Shown here in pieces: positions 25,762-37,336 of a stretch of 64,000 nucleotides of DNA; the stretch's first letter is position 1; every line of letters begins with the position of its first letter. The DNA is taken from assembly GCA_904063045.1 (NCBI GenBank), contig CAJFCJ010000001.1, positions 3,479,501 to 3,543,500 on the forward strand, given 5' to 3'. Made by a program: the position numbers and the translations under genes. The notes below the pieces were generated by a model. The model saw only the letters and a program-made list of their open reading frames with translations. It was not told where the DNA came from and searched no databases. The stretch is from Dimorphilus gyrociliatus. Its lineage: Eukaryota; Annelida; Polychaeta; Dinophilidae.

Positions 25762-27078
25762 ATGAAGAAAAGTCTTTTGATTTGTACTTATATTGTTATT
25801 GGAATAGGCCTATACGTTTTATATAATCTCTTAATGATTGGTAAGAATGAACAGAATATTGTAGAGTTTGAAAAACTAGAAAAGCTAGCTTTTCAAGATT
25901 TAATAAATGGGGAATGGCAAACTTTAAAGAAGGATTCAAATATCATTTACTTTCATAGAGCAATTTACGATTCTAGAAAATTCGAAAAATGGTCAAGTCC
26001 TTGCGTTACAATGTTTGTTCTTAGTAATACGCAGGAAGTCAACGATCTAGAAGATCTTACCTGTGGTTATACATTCTTTAATAGGACAATTCGTAGAAAT
26101 ACTAATGTTATACTAACTGACAAGGCTTTCAGATGGCATGAAACGCATCTTCAGGAATTTGTTGTTCAGTGTCCGGTGGACGGTATCTACCCAATTCCTA
26201 CCTACATCTTCATAGAGAGAAATACTAATGATAGAGCTACACTCAAAATAGAGAGACCCTACGCAGGAAGTCACGATATAGGGATTTGCGTTCCAGTCAT
26301 ATACGGTTCATTCGACACGCATATGCTAATTGAATGGTTCGAATTGCATAAATTTTTCGGCGTAAATTTTTTCGATATAACCGTCTGGAATGTTTCGTCA
26401 GACGTTCTATCCGTTCTGAAATATTACGAATCACAGCAACAGCTTTTGCTAACGCTAGTGGATATACCATTCAAGGTGAAACTGGACCAGACTGCCTCCG
26501 GATTACAGCCTAGTAAGAAGCCATTTTTTCTTAAAGCATTTATGCCGATTGCTTTAAACGAATGCTATCTGATGAACTCGTTAAGGGCAAAATATATGCT
26601 ATCGTTAGATTTTGACGAATTTATTTATATCAATATGACTAAATATCGAAGTTATAACCAACTTTTACAAAATTTTCACCACGACGAGTATTTCGTTAAT
26701 CTTTTAATGGGAAAAGTTAAATTCGACATAAGCTGTCAGATGACCCTTAAAAGTTCCAGCTATATATTTCGACACGCTTTCAGACAACCACTAGAAACAA
26801 TGAAAATGGCCGATAATCCAAAATCCTTCTTTAGGCCTACAAACTGCCCTTACATGGGTAATCACTTTTGCGTATGGAATAAGGAAGTAAGCCAAAAGGG
26901 ATATCCTAGAGCGAAAACATCACAAGTTTTCGTCTCCCATTTCAGGAAGAGAGAAAAGTGCGAGGAATCTGTTAAACAAAAATATCAAATTGATAGAACT
27001 CTTAAATTTGCCGCACCTACATTATTAGAAAGATTTGCCAAGGTTAAAAACAAATTAAGATTAAAGAAAATAACTTGA
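25762..27078 (+). CDS. GT92-family glycosyltransferase (type II Golgi membrane protein)
   Basis: Predicted Golgi glycosyltransferase of 438 residues in one exon. I start at the ATG at 25762 because it is the first true ATG in frame and opens a short cytoplasmic end (MKK) followed by a hydrophobic anchor at about residues 4-28, as expected of a type II enzyme. Features of family GT92 (formerly DUF23): WFELHKFFGVNFFDITVWN, then LSLDFDEFIYIN with the Asp283-Phe-Asp285 nucleotide-sugar/metal motif, and late conserved cysteines and HF/H residues (SCQMTLKS, CPYMGNHFCVWN, VSHFRKREKC). Characterised nematode members add beta-1,4-galactose to core fucose of N-glycans; the acceptor here cannot be told from sequence. 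Tandem AATAAA at 27205-27214 mark the 3' end. It is the only intronless gene in the window, and it is preceded by dense TA repeats. Confidence 0.85.
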   Translation: MKKSLLICTYIVIGIGLYVLYNLLMIGKNEQNIVEFEKLEKLAFQDLINGEWQTLKKDSNIIYFHRAIYDSRKFEKWSSPCVTMFVLSNTQEVNDLEDLTCGYTFFNRTIRRNTNVILTDKAFRWHETHLQEFVVQCPVDGIYPIPTYIFIERNTNDRATLKIERPYAGSHDIGICVPVIYGSFDTHMLIEWFELHKFFGVNFFDITVWNVSSDVLSVLKYYESQQQLLLTLVDIPFKVKLDQTASGLQPSKKPFFLKAFMPIALNECYLMNSLRAKYMLSLDFDEFIYINMTKYRSYNQLLQNFHHDEYFVNLLMGKVKFDISCQMTLKSSSYIFRHAFRQPLETMKMADNPKSFFRPTNCPYMGNHFCVWNKEVSQKGYPRAKTSQVFVSHFRKREKCEESVKQKYQIDRTLKFAAPTLLERFAKVKNKLRLKKIT

Positions 27079-27204
27079 AAAAGAAGACAACGTCCTAGTT
27101 TTTTCTTTTCTCTCTCTCTCTCTCTCTCTCTGTCTCTTTCATTCTTTCTGCTTTTGTTCTACTTTCTCTATTTAGCAGTTTTATTTTGTTTAAGTGATTT
27201 GTTT

Positions 27205-27214
27205 AATAAATAAA
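27205..27214 (+). terminator. Overlapping poly(A) signals of the GT92 gene
   Basis: AATAAATAAA lies 127 bases after the stop codon, giving two overlapping hexamers. Confidence 0.55.
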
Positions 27215-27509
27215 AATTGTTATTCAATCGCTTATTGAGTAAGATTGAATGAATCAGTAAATGAATAAATTAATGATCTTATATCGCAATATATTGTGAC
27301 ACAGAGAATAGACATTCTTCTTTTTGTGACCATACATATATAGATGTATACGTATATACTGTCTATACATATATTTAATGGTTGCGTAATTCTTTTGCGC
27401 ATATCATTCTAGTGCCCTGTACAAAAGAAATATGCAGTGTCACAGTGAAAACGAGAAAATTAATTGGTGTTTATTTAAATGAACAAAGATAAATTGAACA
27501 GCTGGAACA

Positions 27510-27540
<31 letters not shown>

Positions 27541-28451
27541 AAGATAAAAAAGGAAAGAGACAACATGAACACGTACTGTCATCGATTTAGAAGAAGAATA
27601 AGACGCTTGGTCGATCAAGTAAACAGAGACCTAAGCCATCCATTGTATTAATGAGAAAAAAGTGAAATTGGTCTGGCAATTAGTAGCATTATATTAAGTA
27701 AGCTATTAGCAGAAAAAAAGAGATGCTTGACAAGGCCACCTAATGCTACTCAATAGGTTTAAGAACTAGTTAAGTGAGCAATAAACTAACTAAACAAAAA
27801 TGAGGCCTATATACGAATGTTTTTCACACATTAAACTCTTAATATATATCCCGGATATTAAATAGTACATAATTAACGATTTACGTGCGCGAAGGGTTAA
27901 TCACCTATCTTTTTCCCTTACTAATTCGTTGCTTATATCTCATTTAGAAAACAGATGTTTGTAAAGTTGCTTAGACGTTAAAAGCACCCACTAACGCTAA
28001 TATTTAATAGGAAATAAAGGTCACATGTATATTTAATAATATACCAGTTGTTCATTTATATGTAAACCATATTATTCCCATATACTAATATTTATTATAT
28101 TTGTTATGCAAAGTTTCAAATATTCTCATTTTATAATTTAATATGCCATATCTTATGCTATTCTCTCATATTCTATTCAAGTTTTAGCCATTTTTTTTAA
28201 CAAATCTTTTGCGTTTATCTACATTCTTAATGGACAGAGAGAGAGAGAGAGAGAAGAGTGTAGAGAAAGGGCATTCACTAATATGGAATTGTTATATAAA
28301 TATTCAATCCTTTTTTTCTCTATATTCAATTATCTGAATTAAAAACCAATACATACAGTATTTTTTTAGCCTATTAGTTTAAAAAAAAACTGCAATATTC
28401 ATTTTTTAGAAGGAATAAGTGTAATAAATCTAATATTATATCATCATCATT

Positions 28452-28488
<37 letters not shown>

Positions 28489-28878
28489 ATATTCATTATA
28501 ATCATCAAAGTTATCATCATTTCCTTTAACTAGAAGTATTGTTTAGAAAAAAAAGATGCTAATGAATTAGTTTATTAATTGATTTATCATCTTTTTTTGT
28601 AAACTTTATTAGAATTATTAATATTCATATTTTGTTGTTGTTGATATTGTTGTTGCTGTCATTATTATTCTTATTCTTCTTTTTGTAGTTTAGTAATCTT
28701 GTTATTCATTTACAGTTAAAATTATTCAAGGAGAAGAAAGTTAAAAAAACATTAACAGTCATTATAATAGACAGAGAGAAAGAGAAAGAGAGAGAGAGAG
28801 AGGAAAGAGTGTTTTGGAGAATTCAAAGGTTTACTACATAAATTATAAAATGTTCATATTTCTCCCAATCAAGATAGT
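27215..28878. other. Intergenic, repeats only
   Basis: AT-rich. It includes GA tracts (about 27510-27540, 28236-28255, 28776-28802) and a (TCA)n tract at 28441-28489. No gene was seen. Confidence 0.7.
28441..28489. repeat. (TCA)n trinucleotide microsatellite
   Basis: Near-perfect TCA repeat downstream of the minus-strand FAIM-like gene. Confidence 0.95.
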
Positions 28879-30866
28879 TCAATTATCTTTCTTGTCTTGA
28901 TAGTTTGCTGGAGGACTGGCTTCATAATTTTTGTGTTCAATTATCATGCAACCGTCAACATAAAGCTCATAGATCGCTCTAGCATTATGCTCAATTCTTT
29001 TGATTCTACCGCTGTGCATTTGTGCTTGCTCAGTTTGATTGACTAGAAAGTTGAAATCAATCGCAATTCCTTCTTCAGAAAAGTACTGATTAGTATCCCA
29101 ATACGACCCATTTGCCCAAACTTCTCCAGTTTTCTCACCTGTAGAAAACCACGACTAATCGTTAGCAAACAGTAAACAGTTGTAAAATTATCTTGCGCTT
29201 TGTTTACATCTACTTTACATTCTCTCTCCTAAAGGGAGATCCAACTAGTCTCTCTCTCTCGCCCCCGTCTTAATGAAAAATTAGGCCTAATGAAACGAAT
29301 AAAAAAAATCTTTACTAATTATCCCACCGCTAATACAAGCGCCACAACCACTACTACCATTACTACCAACTCAATCAGGCTTCACTCCTAAAAGCAACAT
29401 TCTAAAGGGAAAAGGCAAAGTCGGGTCACATGACTTTTGAATAAAATATTCACAGCTACTTTTATTTCAGCCTTTCATGGTCTTTAGAATAGAATATTGA
29501 ACAAGTTGATTACTACATGCATATAATACATCTACGTTTCTGACTTGTAGTCAACATTTACCTCCTACGTTTTATAAGAGTTATAAAGGGTTATTTCTGC
29601 TATAAAGCCAATAGATATCTAATAATAAAGTATAATCATTCGTCCAAATGATTTCCAAGTGTAATAATTAATACATTTTCTAATAGAAAATGCCTAATAT
29701 ATGTACATTTTTAAATATGTTATGTCCGTTAATTATGGATAATACTATATTAATAATTTGATGTTAATATTGCCCTTTATATAGATTGCTATATACTTTT
29801 CAAACAGAAAATGAACAATCTCCCAAAGAGAAAGAAGAAGAAGATGGCTCTCCATCTTTTTATCATTAAGAAACTTCTCTTAATATTCTCTCCCTGTTTT
29901 TCGTCTGCTCTCGTCTTACTTTCCTACCCGAATATATCATTTATTTCTTACTAGTTTACCCAAATCAACTTACTATACATGACAGTTGTAGGTTCGTCAT
30001 CGCACATCCAATACCAGACTTTGGTGTTATCGGTTGACATCGGTGGGGTGGGATCACCTGATGGTGTTTGTAAGCTATGGAAACCAAAATATCATGTACA
30101 AAATGATTGATCAATGTAGAATATTCCTATATCGATTAGTTTGGCTTGTTTGTCAAGTTCTATCAACGAGTTGAGACTCGACCTTTTTTTTCTTTTTTTT
30201 TATTGTATTTCTATTTTTTCTCTCTTACGTAATTTTAACACTTTAATAGACATGTTTGCATGCTATATTTCAAACAGACTATATATCAATAGACGCTAGT
30301 TATTAGCAACATAACAAAATTCGTGTCAGTCTATTAACTATTCATTGAAAAATAAAATACTTCCAACGTAGTAGGGGAAGAGACAGAGAGAGATGGAGGG
30401 AAATAGAAGGAGATAATGGGAGAGAGGAGACAGAAGGACGATAACCAAACCACCGAACCCTTAGGTTTCCTTTTTCTTTCTATGACTAAGAAAGATTTAT
30501 ATATTCTCTCTCCCCGTTTATTTTCCCATTGCTCAAAACAAAACATGCAACTTGGATATTTATTTCAATGAAGAAGGAAGGAAAATCGGAAGAAATTTCC
30601 AAAAGGATTAAGGGAAAATCCCTTCTCTTTTCTACTTTTTCCCCCCGTTTTAGCTCGAATGCAAAAAGGAAAGAAAAAGTAATTTTTTTAATATAAATAT
30701 TAATAAAGTATTCAATGTTTTGAATGTATCCTTATTATTTATAAACTTTTATAATATTGTTGAAATTTCGTTGACATTATAAAACAAAAATTGATAGTTT
30801 TTAGTGAATATTTATGCAATAGATTCCTTGTATGAACTCGGTGAATAAGACAATAAATCTAAAAAT

Positions 30867-30914
<48 letters not shown>

Positions 30915-31114
30915 CATATATATATATATATATATATATATAGTGGTTCATCGCATTTATTTTATACACTATTCTCTCATTTTATTCTCTTTGTATGAAA
31001 AGTATCTCCTATTCAAGGTAAAACTTACTTTCTTGGTTGAGAAGCTTTCTTCTTAGGTTTGGCGCTTTTAGGCTTTGAGACGCCCTTTTTTCCTGCAGTC
31101 AACAGGATAGACAT
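28879..31114 (-). CDS. FAIM-like protein with a lysine-rich N terminus
   Basis: Small protein of 148 residues. Exons on the minus strand: 31114-31029, 30074-29974 and 29138-28879, with phases 2 and 1 matching at GT-AG borders. Residues 8-28 are Lys/Pro/Ser-rich (KKGVSKPKSAKPKKKASQ). From about residue 42 the reading TKVWYWMCDDEPTTVMYSEK, then TGEVWANG, then a Glu-rich turn and a closing IYELYVDGCMI segment match the spacing of the second half of FAIM1 (Fas apoptotic inhibitory molecule), a beta-sandwich protein linked to death-receptor and NF-kB signalling and to protein aggregation. The first half of FAIM is absent and replaced by the basic segment. The resemblance was judged by eye, so another beta-rich family remains possible. 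The acceptor CCATAG for exon 2 was chosen because it keeps the frame; a CATCAG site 20 bases on would not. Confidence 0.6.
30870..30943. repeat. (TA)n microsatellite, interrupted by CAGACA
   Basis: About 70 bases of TA repeat broken once by CAGACA, within the first intron of the FAIM-like gene. Confidence 0.95.
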
Positions 31115-32187
31115 GTTCAGTTCTGTCGCTTGAACGGTAGAATGCCAAATACTTCAACTTAGATGATCAATTTTAGCACGTGACTTCCGTTATTGATCTG
31201 CTCATGTAGTGTTTGTCCGCTTGTCTATTGATTATCGTGTACAGTGACTGACTATCAGCATCTTGATTGCTGTCAACATTATGAGGGAAAGGGGATAAAA
31301 ATCGTTTTTGGCTGGTCGAGCCGCAAATATGCTATTAACGTTCAATCAGTCATTTTCCAGTTGAAAAGGTGACTTGTCGTTTAGGGGTCACCGGTTAATT
31401 TATTTTAATTTCCCTACTTAACGGGTATCTTACTTTATGGAGCGTGTAAACCAGACAAATTCTATCAACCTAAAACCTTAGTTCGCTAGGGCCGTCGCTC
31501 ATTCATTCATTCATTCATTCATTTTCCCGCTATTGTTTTTCTACGAAATAGAAGCACACTCTTCCCTAAAAGATAAGAAAACGAATACAAAGATTGGAAA
31601 TCTTCCGCGTTTGTTTTATTCTTTATATTCTGCTTCTTTGAGAGATAGAGGAGAGATATATAGTTCAAATGATCTTTCCATTTATATCTGTTTGCCTAAT
31701 AAACGATGACATTGGATTTTAAGAAGTTTGTATAGAATTGTTAAACGATTAATGATAATTTCAATTTTTTATCCGTTCAAAAAAGTTCAATAACAAAAGG
31801 AGAAAATGCTACCTTGATCCGTTTTTTGTGTTTTATTGATTAAGTTGCCTATAGTTTTACAGTAAGATTTTTTTTAAAAAAGTGTTGCATCATCAATTTT
31901 TTCTTTATTTTATATTTTTTAACCAGAAATTCTAACAAATAAGAAAAAAAAACACGTTATTGTCTCTGTTTCCATATACTTCTTCTTCTTCTTCTTCTTC
32001 TTCTTTTCTTGTTCATCTTCTCCTCATCCTCCTCTTTTTCCTTTATAAACAGTCTTTTCTTTATTTAAATCTTTAAAAACTCATCGACTAGTCTTTATAC
32101 TTTCAATGGAGAGAAATTGAAAAAGAAAAATAGAAACAGGTTTGTATTGTGTGTAAAGAGAGAAAGAGAGAGAGATAGAAAAAACAC
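31115..32187. other. Intergenic between two minus-strand genes
   Basis: Presumed promoter of the FAIM-like gene and 3' region of the four-span gene (minus-strand AATAAA at 32060-32065). It contains (ATTC)n at 31499-31522 and (CTT)n at about 31979-32005. No gene was seen. Confidence 0.6.
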
Positions 32188-35031
32188 TCAATCTTCATTC
32201 TCATAGTTAACTAGGGGTCTCTGCAAGGACGGAGGGGGGAATGAACATGTAGAATTTCGTTGATTGTCCAACTCTCTTATCTGTCCAACTTCCGTGGGAA
32301 ATTCTGAAAATGATCTGCATACGATAACGACAGAAGAGATCTGAAAAAAATGAAATTAATGAATATGTCAGAATCAAATCCGCCAGATGGCCGTTTATCT
32401 AAATAAAACTTACATTTGAGAGGAATAATACAATTAATATTCCCAATTTGATAGTTGCGATATTAGGATCAATTGTTCCGAGGATTCTCCTCTCTTTCTC
32501 GCAAGCCGATTTACTATGTTCAGCAACGCAGTGAACTATTACAATGACCAAAAAATATTTGATAACTATATTGAGCGATTTATTATAATTCTATATTAAT
32601 TAAGAAAGGTGATTGGCGGTGGAATGGGTGGGGTATTAACCCTAACCCTAACCCTACACTACTTTAATTTTCCCCTCTAATGATTGCAATAAGGGGACAA
32701 GTAAAAAAGAATTTCTCTTTATTTTACCGAGAACTCGGCAGCTTGCAATTATTGCAACGACGAAGAGCGGTAAGAGTAGACAAGTGAGAACCAACCAGGG
32801 AATGAGCAAAAACTGGATTTTCTGAAATGAAACGTCTTTTATTAATACAATAGATACGAAGAGTATTGCAAACAGAGAAGAAGCAGAAGAAGATGAGCAC
32901 GCAGAAGAAGAAGAAGAAGAAGAAGAAATAAAGGAATTGGATAGAAAGAAATATAATAAAAAAAAATAGTCGCCGTTTAGCTAATGGACTGGTTTTCATA
33001 TATATTTTTTTCCCATTTTCCAGTTTTACGATAGCTACAGTCGCAACTAGACTATTCGTAAACATGATTTTACCATTTCTCCGTTAAATTAAATTGTTGG
33101 TAACGTGCCTCGGGTTCGGACGTTTTTTTTTCCCACTAGTAACACACACACTCAGTCATTCTCTCTCTCTCTCATCTCTCTTTTCTCATCCAATCGAATT
33201 CTACGTTTTATTTAGATATTTATTTATATAAACGTATTAATAATATGTTGAACCTTTTTTCTTATTATTGTCTATTTGCTTCTCTCCCCGCTTCCACTCT
33301 TTTTCATCATTTCTCTCTCTCTCTCTCTTTCATCTTTTCTTTCTCCTATCTACATGCTATGTTTGTATATGTTAAAGAATTTTAGTTAGTACTTTAACGC
33401 TATAAACCAGTCGACTCTTTAATGATCCTTATCTAATTTCCAAGGGATTAATCCTGTTAATTTTATCCGGATATCCGTTGAGGCTATCTATTCTAGGTAA
33501 CAATTGATTTCCGATTGCCTCTTTAGAAGCTTTGAAATATAAATGCTTCTGTATGTATAAAAAAGAAGAGAGAAAATCAATGCAAATATCCCCAAATGGA
33601 ATTGGCTAAGTGCTGCAGTCGTTTTTGCAGATCAGTTTACCGTAGTCAAACAGTGTTTTTTTTGGTCCCAAATGCCTTCAGTACACGTCTTTCCCTCCCT
33701 ACAAGCTAATAAACAAGGAAAAAGACTTGAACGAGTTTTCTAACAAACAGGTTCAGCAGTGCTTTTAGTTTTATTAAGTGAAATACAAAGAGAGAGAGAG
33801 AAAGAGAGAGAGAGAGAAACTGATAAACAGAGAGGCAGAACAAATCGAACATAGAGAAAAAGGGCCTTGTTTTACCTAATATTTAATATTTTTTGTATAT
33901 ATATTTGTAATATAAATGGGCTTAGTTGGCGTAGCAAAGTTATTCATTGGTCCTTAATATTTCCAGAATACCTATATAATCTGATTATAGGAGATAAATT
34001 AACGAAATTAACTAATCAATAAAAGTAACGAATTAGAAATCAGGGCGCCGTCGGCGAATAACCAGCTAATCAATTTCTTACGTTCTCTTTAAATCGCTCT
34101 TAATAATCCCGCTTTAAAGGCAATTCATCTGATTTATCAAGACTCTTTTCTAGTTTTCCATCACTATGTCAAACTTGTAGTGCTAGACATATAATTATCC
34201 TGGCAAAAAAACAACGCTTACGCATCTCTTTTTAAGTCTGTGCTTTCGTTGAAAAAGGAGAAAAATAATAATCTTACATATAAGCCTATTCTGTATAGCG
34301 AAAAGGCCAAATAGAAAAGGAAAATATGGAGAGAAAGTGGCTTTTAGATTAGAGAAGCACAATCGCTCCTAATTAACGAATAATTACGATAGAAATCGGC
34401 CTATACATACCTTAACAATGGCAAGGAGTAGAAGAAAACTGACTATGAACCATACGATGCAAAAAGCAATTCCAACGTAGTTTCTCAGGTCAAAACCTCC
34501 CTCGAGAAAGATCTCATGAACGAGAATTAGAGTTGCCGATGTCTGAAGATAAAGGCTATTGAGTGAATGATACAATTGCTATAATTATAATTGAGCCTAT
34601 AGTAATGATTATGACAAACGATTATTATTATTATTATTGTTATTATCAACAACCGTTGTACGATATAGTAACTAATAAACAATAAACAGTATTAGATTTG
34701 TCACTTGTACGTATACGCTACTGTGAAGTATATATTAGAAATTTATGCGATAATTGTTCTGTAGGCCTAGTTTTTTGTTTAAAGCAAACAAATGAAAAAC
34801 TTAATCACAAAGTCATTGATAAAAGAAATGTATAGCTGGATGGATGAATGGATGAAATGAAAAAAAGAAACAATATATAAATAAATAACGTACCGTAGAA
34901 ACAGCAACGGCTATATAAGAACTTCTAACTGATTTGCAGCAATTTTGTTGCGGTTGTTGGCTGCCTTCGGCTAGACTAGTTGATAATTTACTGTAGCCTT
35001 TCTTCGAATAGGAAGAACGAACAACTAGCAT
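32188..35031 (-). CDS. Four-span membrane protein, LAPTM4-like layout
   Basis: Predicted 212-residue membrane protein. Exons on the minus strand: 35031-34894, 34542-34411, 32821-32728, 32535-32414 and 32340-32188; all GT-AG with matching phases. It has a cytoplasmic N terminus with a Cys-Cys pair (NCCKSVRSSY), four hydrophobic spans (around SYIAVAVSTTSATLILVHEI, GIAFCIVWFIVSFLLLLAIV, LIPWLVLTCLLLPLFVVAII and LGILIVLFLSN with ISSVVIVC), a polar loop between spans 3 and 4, and a proline- and tyrosine-containing tail (FPPPSLQRPLVNYENED). This is the plan of lysosomal LAPTM4 proteins (CC near span 1, four spans, C-terminal sorting or NEDD4-binding motifs), but no clear PPxY is present and identity is low by eye. 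MARVEL or related four-span families are alternatives. The 1.6 kb intron 2 is repeat-poor; intron 3 holds a short telomere-like repeat. Confidence 0.65.
32634..32656. repeat. Short interstitial telomeric repeat (CCCTAA)3
   Basis: About three copies of CCCTAA, the complement of the animal telomere unit TTAGGG, lie in the third intron of the four-span membrane protein gene. Confidence 0.7.
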
Positions 35032-37200
35032 ATCTGTAGGAACAATTTTCAATTGGTATGAAAAGCTATAGTAGGCGTCATAGACCGTTTGCAACTCGAT
35101 TAACGTTCCCCCTACTCCCTATACACTTTTTACTTTTGGTAAATAGAAAGCGTTTAGCATCATTCCACCTCATTGCCAAAACAAACTATCTTCAAAAGTC
35201 TCCCTCCACAATTGTATACATTCTTAATAATAAGAAAAATGCCATAATGATTACATCACGCTATTATTCTATTTACGATATACTTGTATATACAGTTTTT
35301 TTAATCATTTTACCTGCCTGTATGATCTCCTGCTTAGTCGATACTTTCTATACGAATACTTAGTAAGCTACCGCTTTCTATTTTATAACTATGCTGTCGA
35401 TTGACGTTCAGTTCGTACATGTTTATTTATAGAATAAACACCTATAGGCGCACGTCCTCTTCACGAGGTGATCCACTCATAAATAAACGAACACTTACAC
35501 TATCCATCATTCTATTTGTCTCTCTTTACCTATATCCGTCTCTCTTTCCCTATCTTTGTACGTTTCTTCACATTCGATAATTGTTTATCTTACTTAAAAA
35601 AACGTATAGACCTACTAGCTCTTAGATGACGCTATGTTACCTTGGGCGTTTTCTCGGCAATTAAATGTAAGAAGTTCCTAAATGGATCTAATAGTAATCT
35701 ATACTTAAGATGTTCTAACCATCACTAATTCAGATAATTCAGAGCAAATATTTTGGTACAGCTATATGTCTATGTTTGTCTATATACAATATATTGTATA
35801 TACTGTATATATTACTATATATACATATATGAATATACAGTACAACACGTAGGTTTTAATGCAGAGAGAGAGAGAAAGACCACGCGAACTAGTTGTTTTT
35901 AATTCAAATTCTTCGGAAACGCTAAGAAAAGATGAGCTATTCTTCCATCGTATAAAGCGAATGCAACGCAAATATTGTCAAGCACGACCAATTAAGCTTA
36001 AGTAGAACGTAGACTCCATTCAAGGGCAAGGACATTTCAAAGAGTAAAAAGAATAAAGAATTGCCTTATCTACTCGAATAAAGGTATAAACTCTTCAATA
36101 TAACCTCCTTGACCTTAGAAGAATGGGGTGAAATTGGAGTGACGTCATTTTTTAGACTTGTCCTAGTAAATCGGTATAATGAATACGAACGACTTGTACA
36201 TAGAGAACCGATAGATAAATAATAGTAGATCGATAATTTTTCATCATGCTTTTTTTACACAGCATACAAAATTTTTTTTGCAAGGGACTGGATAAATCCC
36301 AAATCCCTTTTGCTTATATTTCCTTCATCTTCTTTTTCTTTATTACGCGATTTAGAAGCAGCAAAGAGAAGAGAGAGAGAGACAAAGTGAAAGGGGGATT
36401 AAGCGAGGGGAAAAAACCCCCCTTTCCTCTCATAAACTCATTAGTAGTTAGTTCGATACCAATTTCTATTATACACTTAATGTTCGTAAACAAACGTACA
36501 ACTGCACTTAAAAAGTGTACACACAACATATAGCGTGTACATCAAAACAGGACAATATAATGTAGATTGTTGAGTCAAGGGATGACTGGATTTGTATATA
36601 CATTGCAGTTTTATTACCATTATTTATGCTATTCTATTGATTTTCATCGTTTTTCGTTTTACTTTTATAGTTCAATTCTTTTTTAAATGTTGAAAAAAGC
36701 TTCAAACTAAGAGAAAGCGTCTCTCCTTTATCGTTTCAATTAAGCTCATGAATTGGCAATAAGTCACAACGGAATTGCTTTGTCCATCCAACTCTCTTGA
36801 TCGATTTTTTTTTCTTATAAAAATTATTCCATTTCAAGATAAACTCAAATCGTCTTTTAATTTGCCTTTCTCTTCATTCCCTGTCACTCTTACTTTTCCT
36901 CTATCACATTCCGTGCCCCTCTTCTATCCCTAACTATCTGCTCCCCATCTCTCTAGTCTTCCTTTTTCCGATTCATCTTTTTTTGCTTTTTCTTATAATG
37001 TCTGTTTATATTTCCTGCTCTCCCTCATTCAGCCTCCTTCATTCTCGGTAGGCCTACTCTCCTTCTTGTCACATAGCCCTTTTTCAATGCCTGCCAAATT
37101 CTTACCCTCCCCCAAATCTACACCCATAGGAATACAGTCGTATCCTTATAAATATATATTATTTACTGTACATACATACACGGATAAAGAGACGGATATA

Positions 37201-37242
<42 letters not shown>

Positions 37243-37298
37243 TATATATAGATAAATACATATACATAAATACATGGACATGCGTCCGATTATGCCTA

Positions 37299-37336
<38 letters not shown>

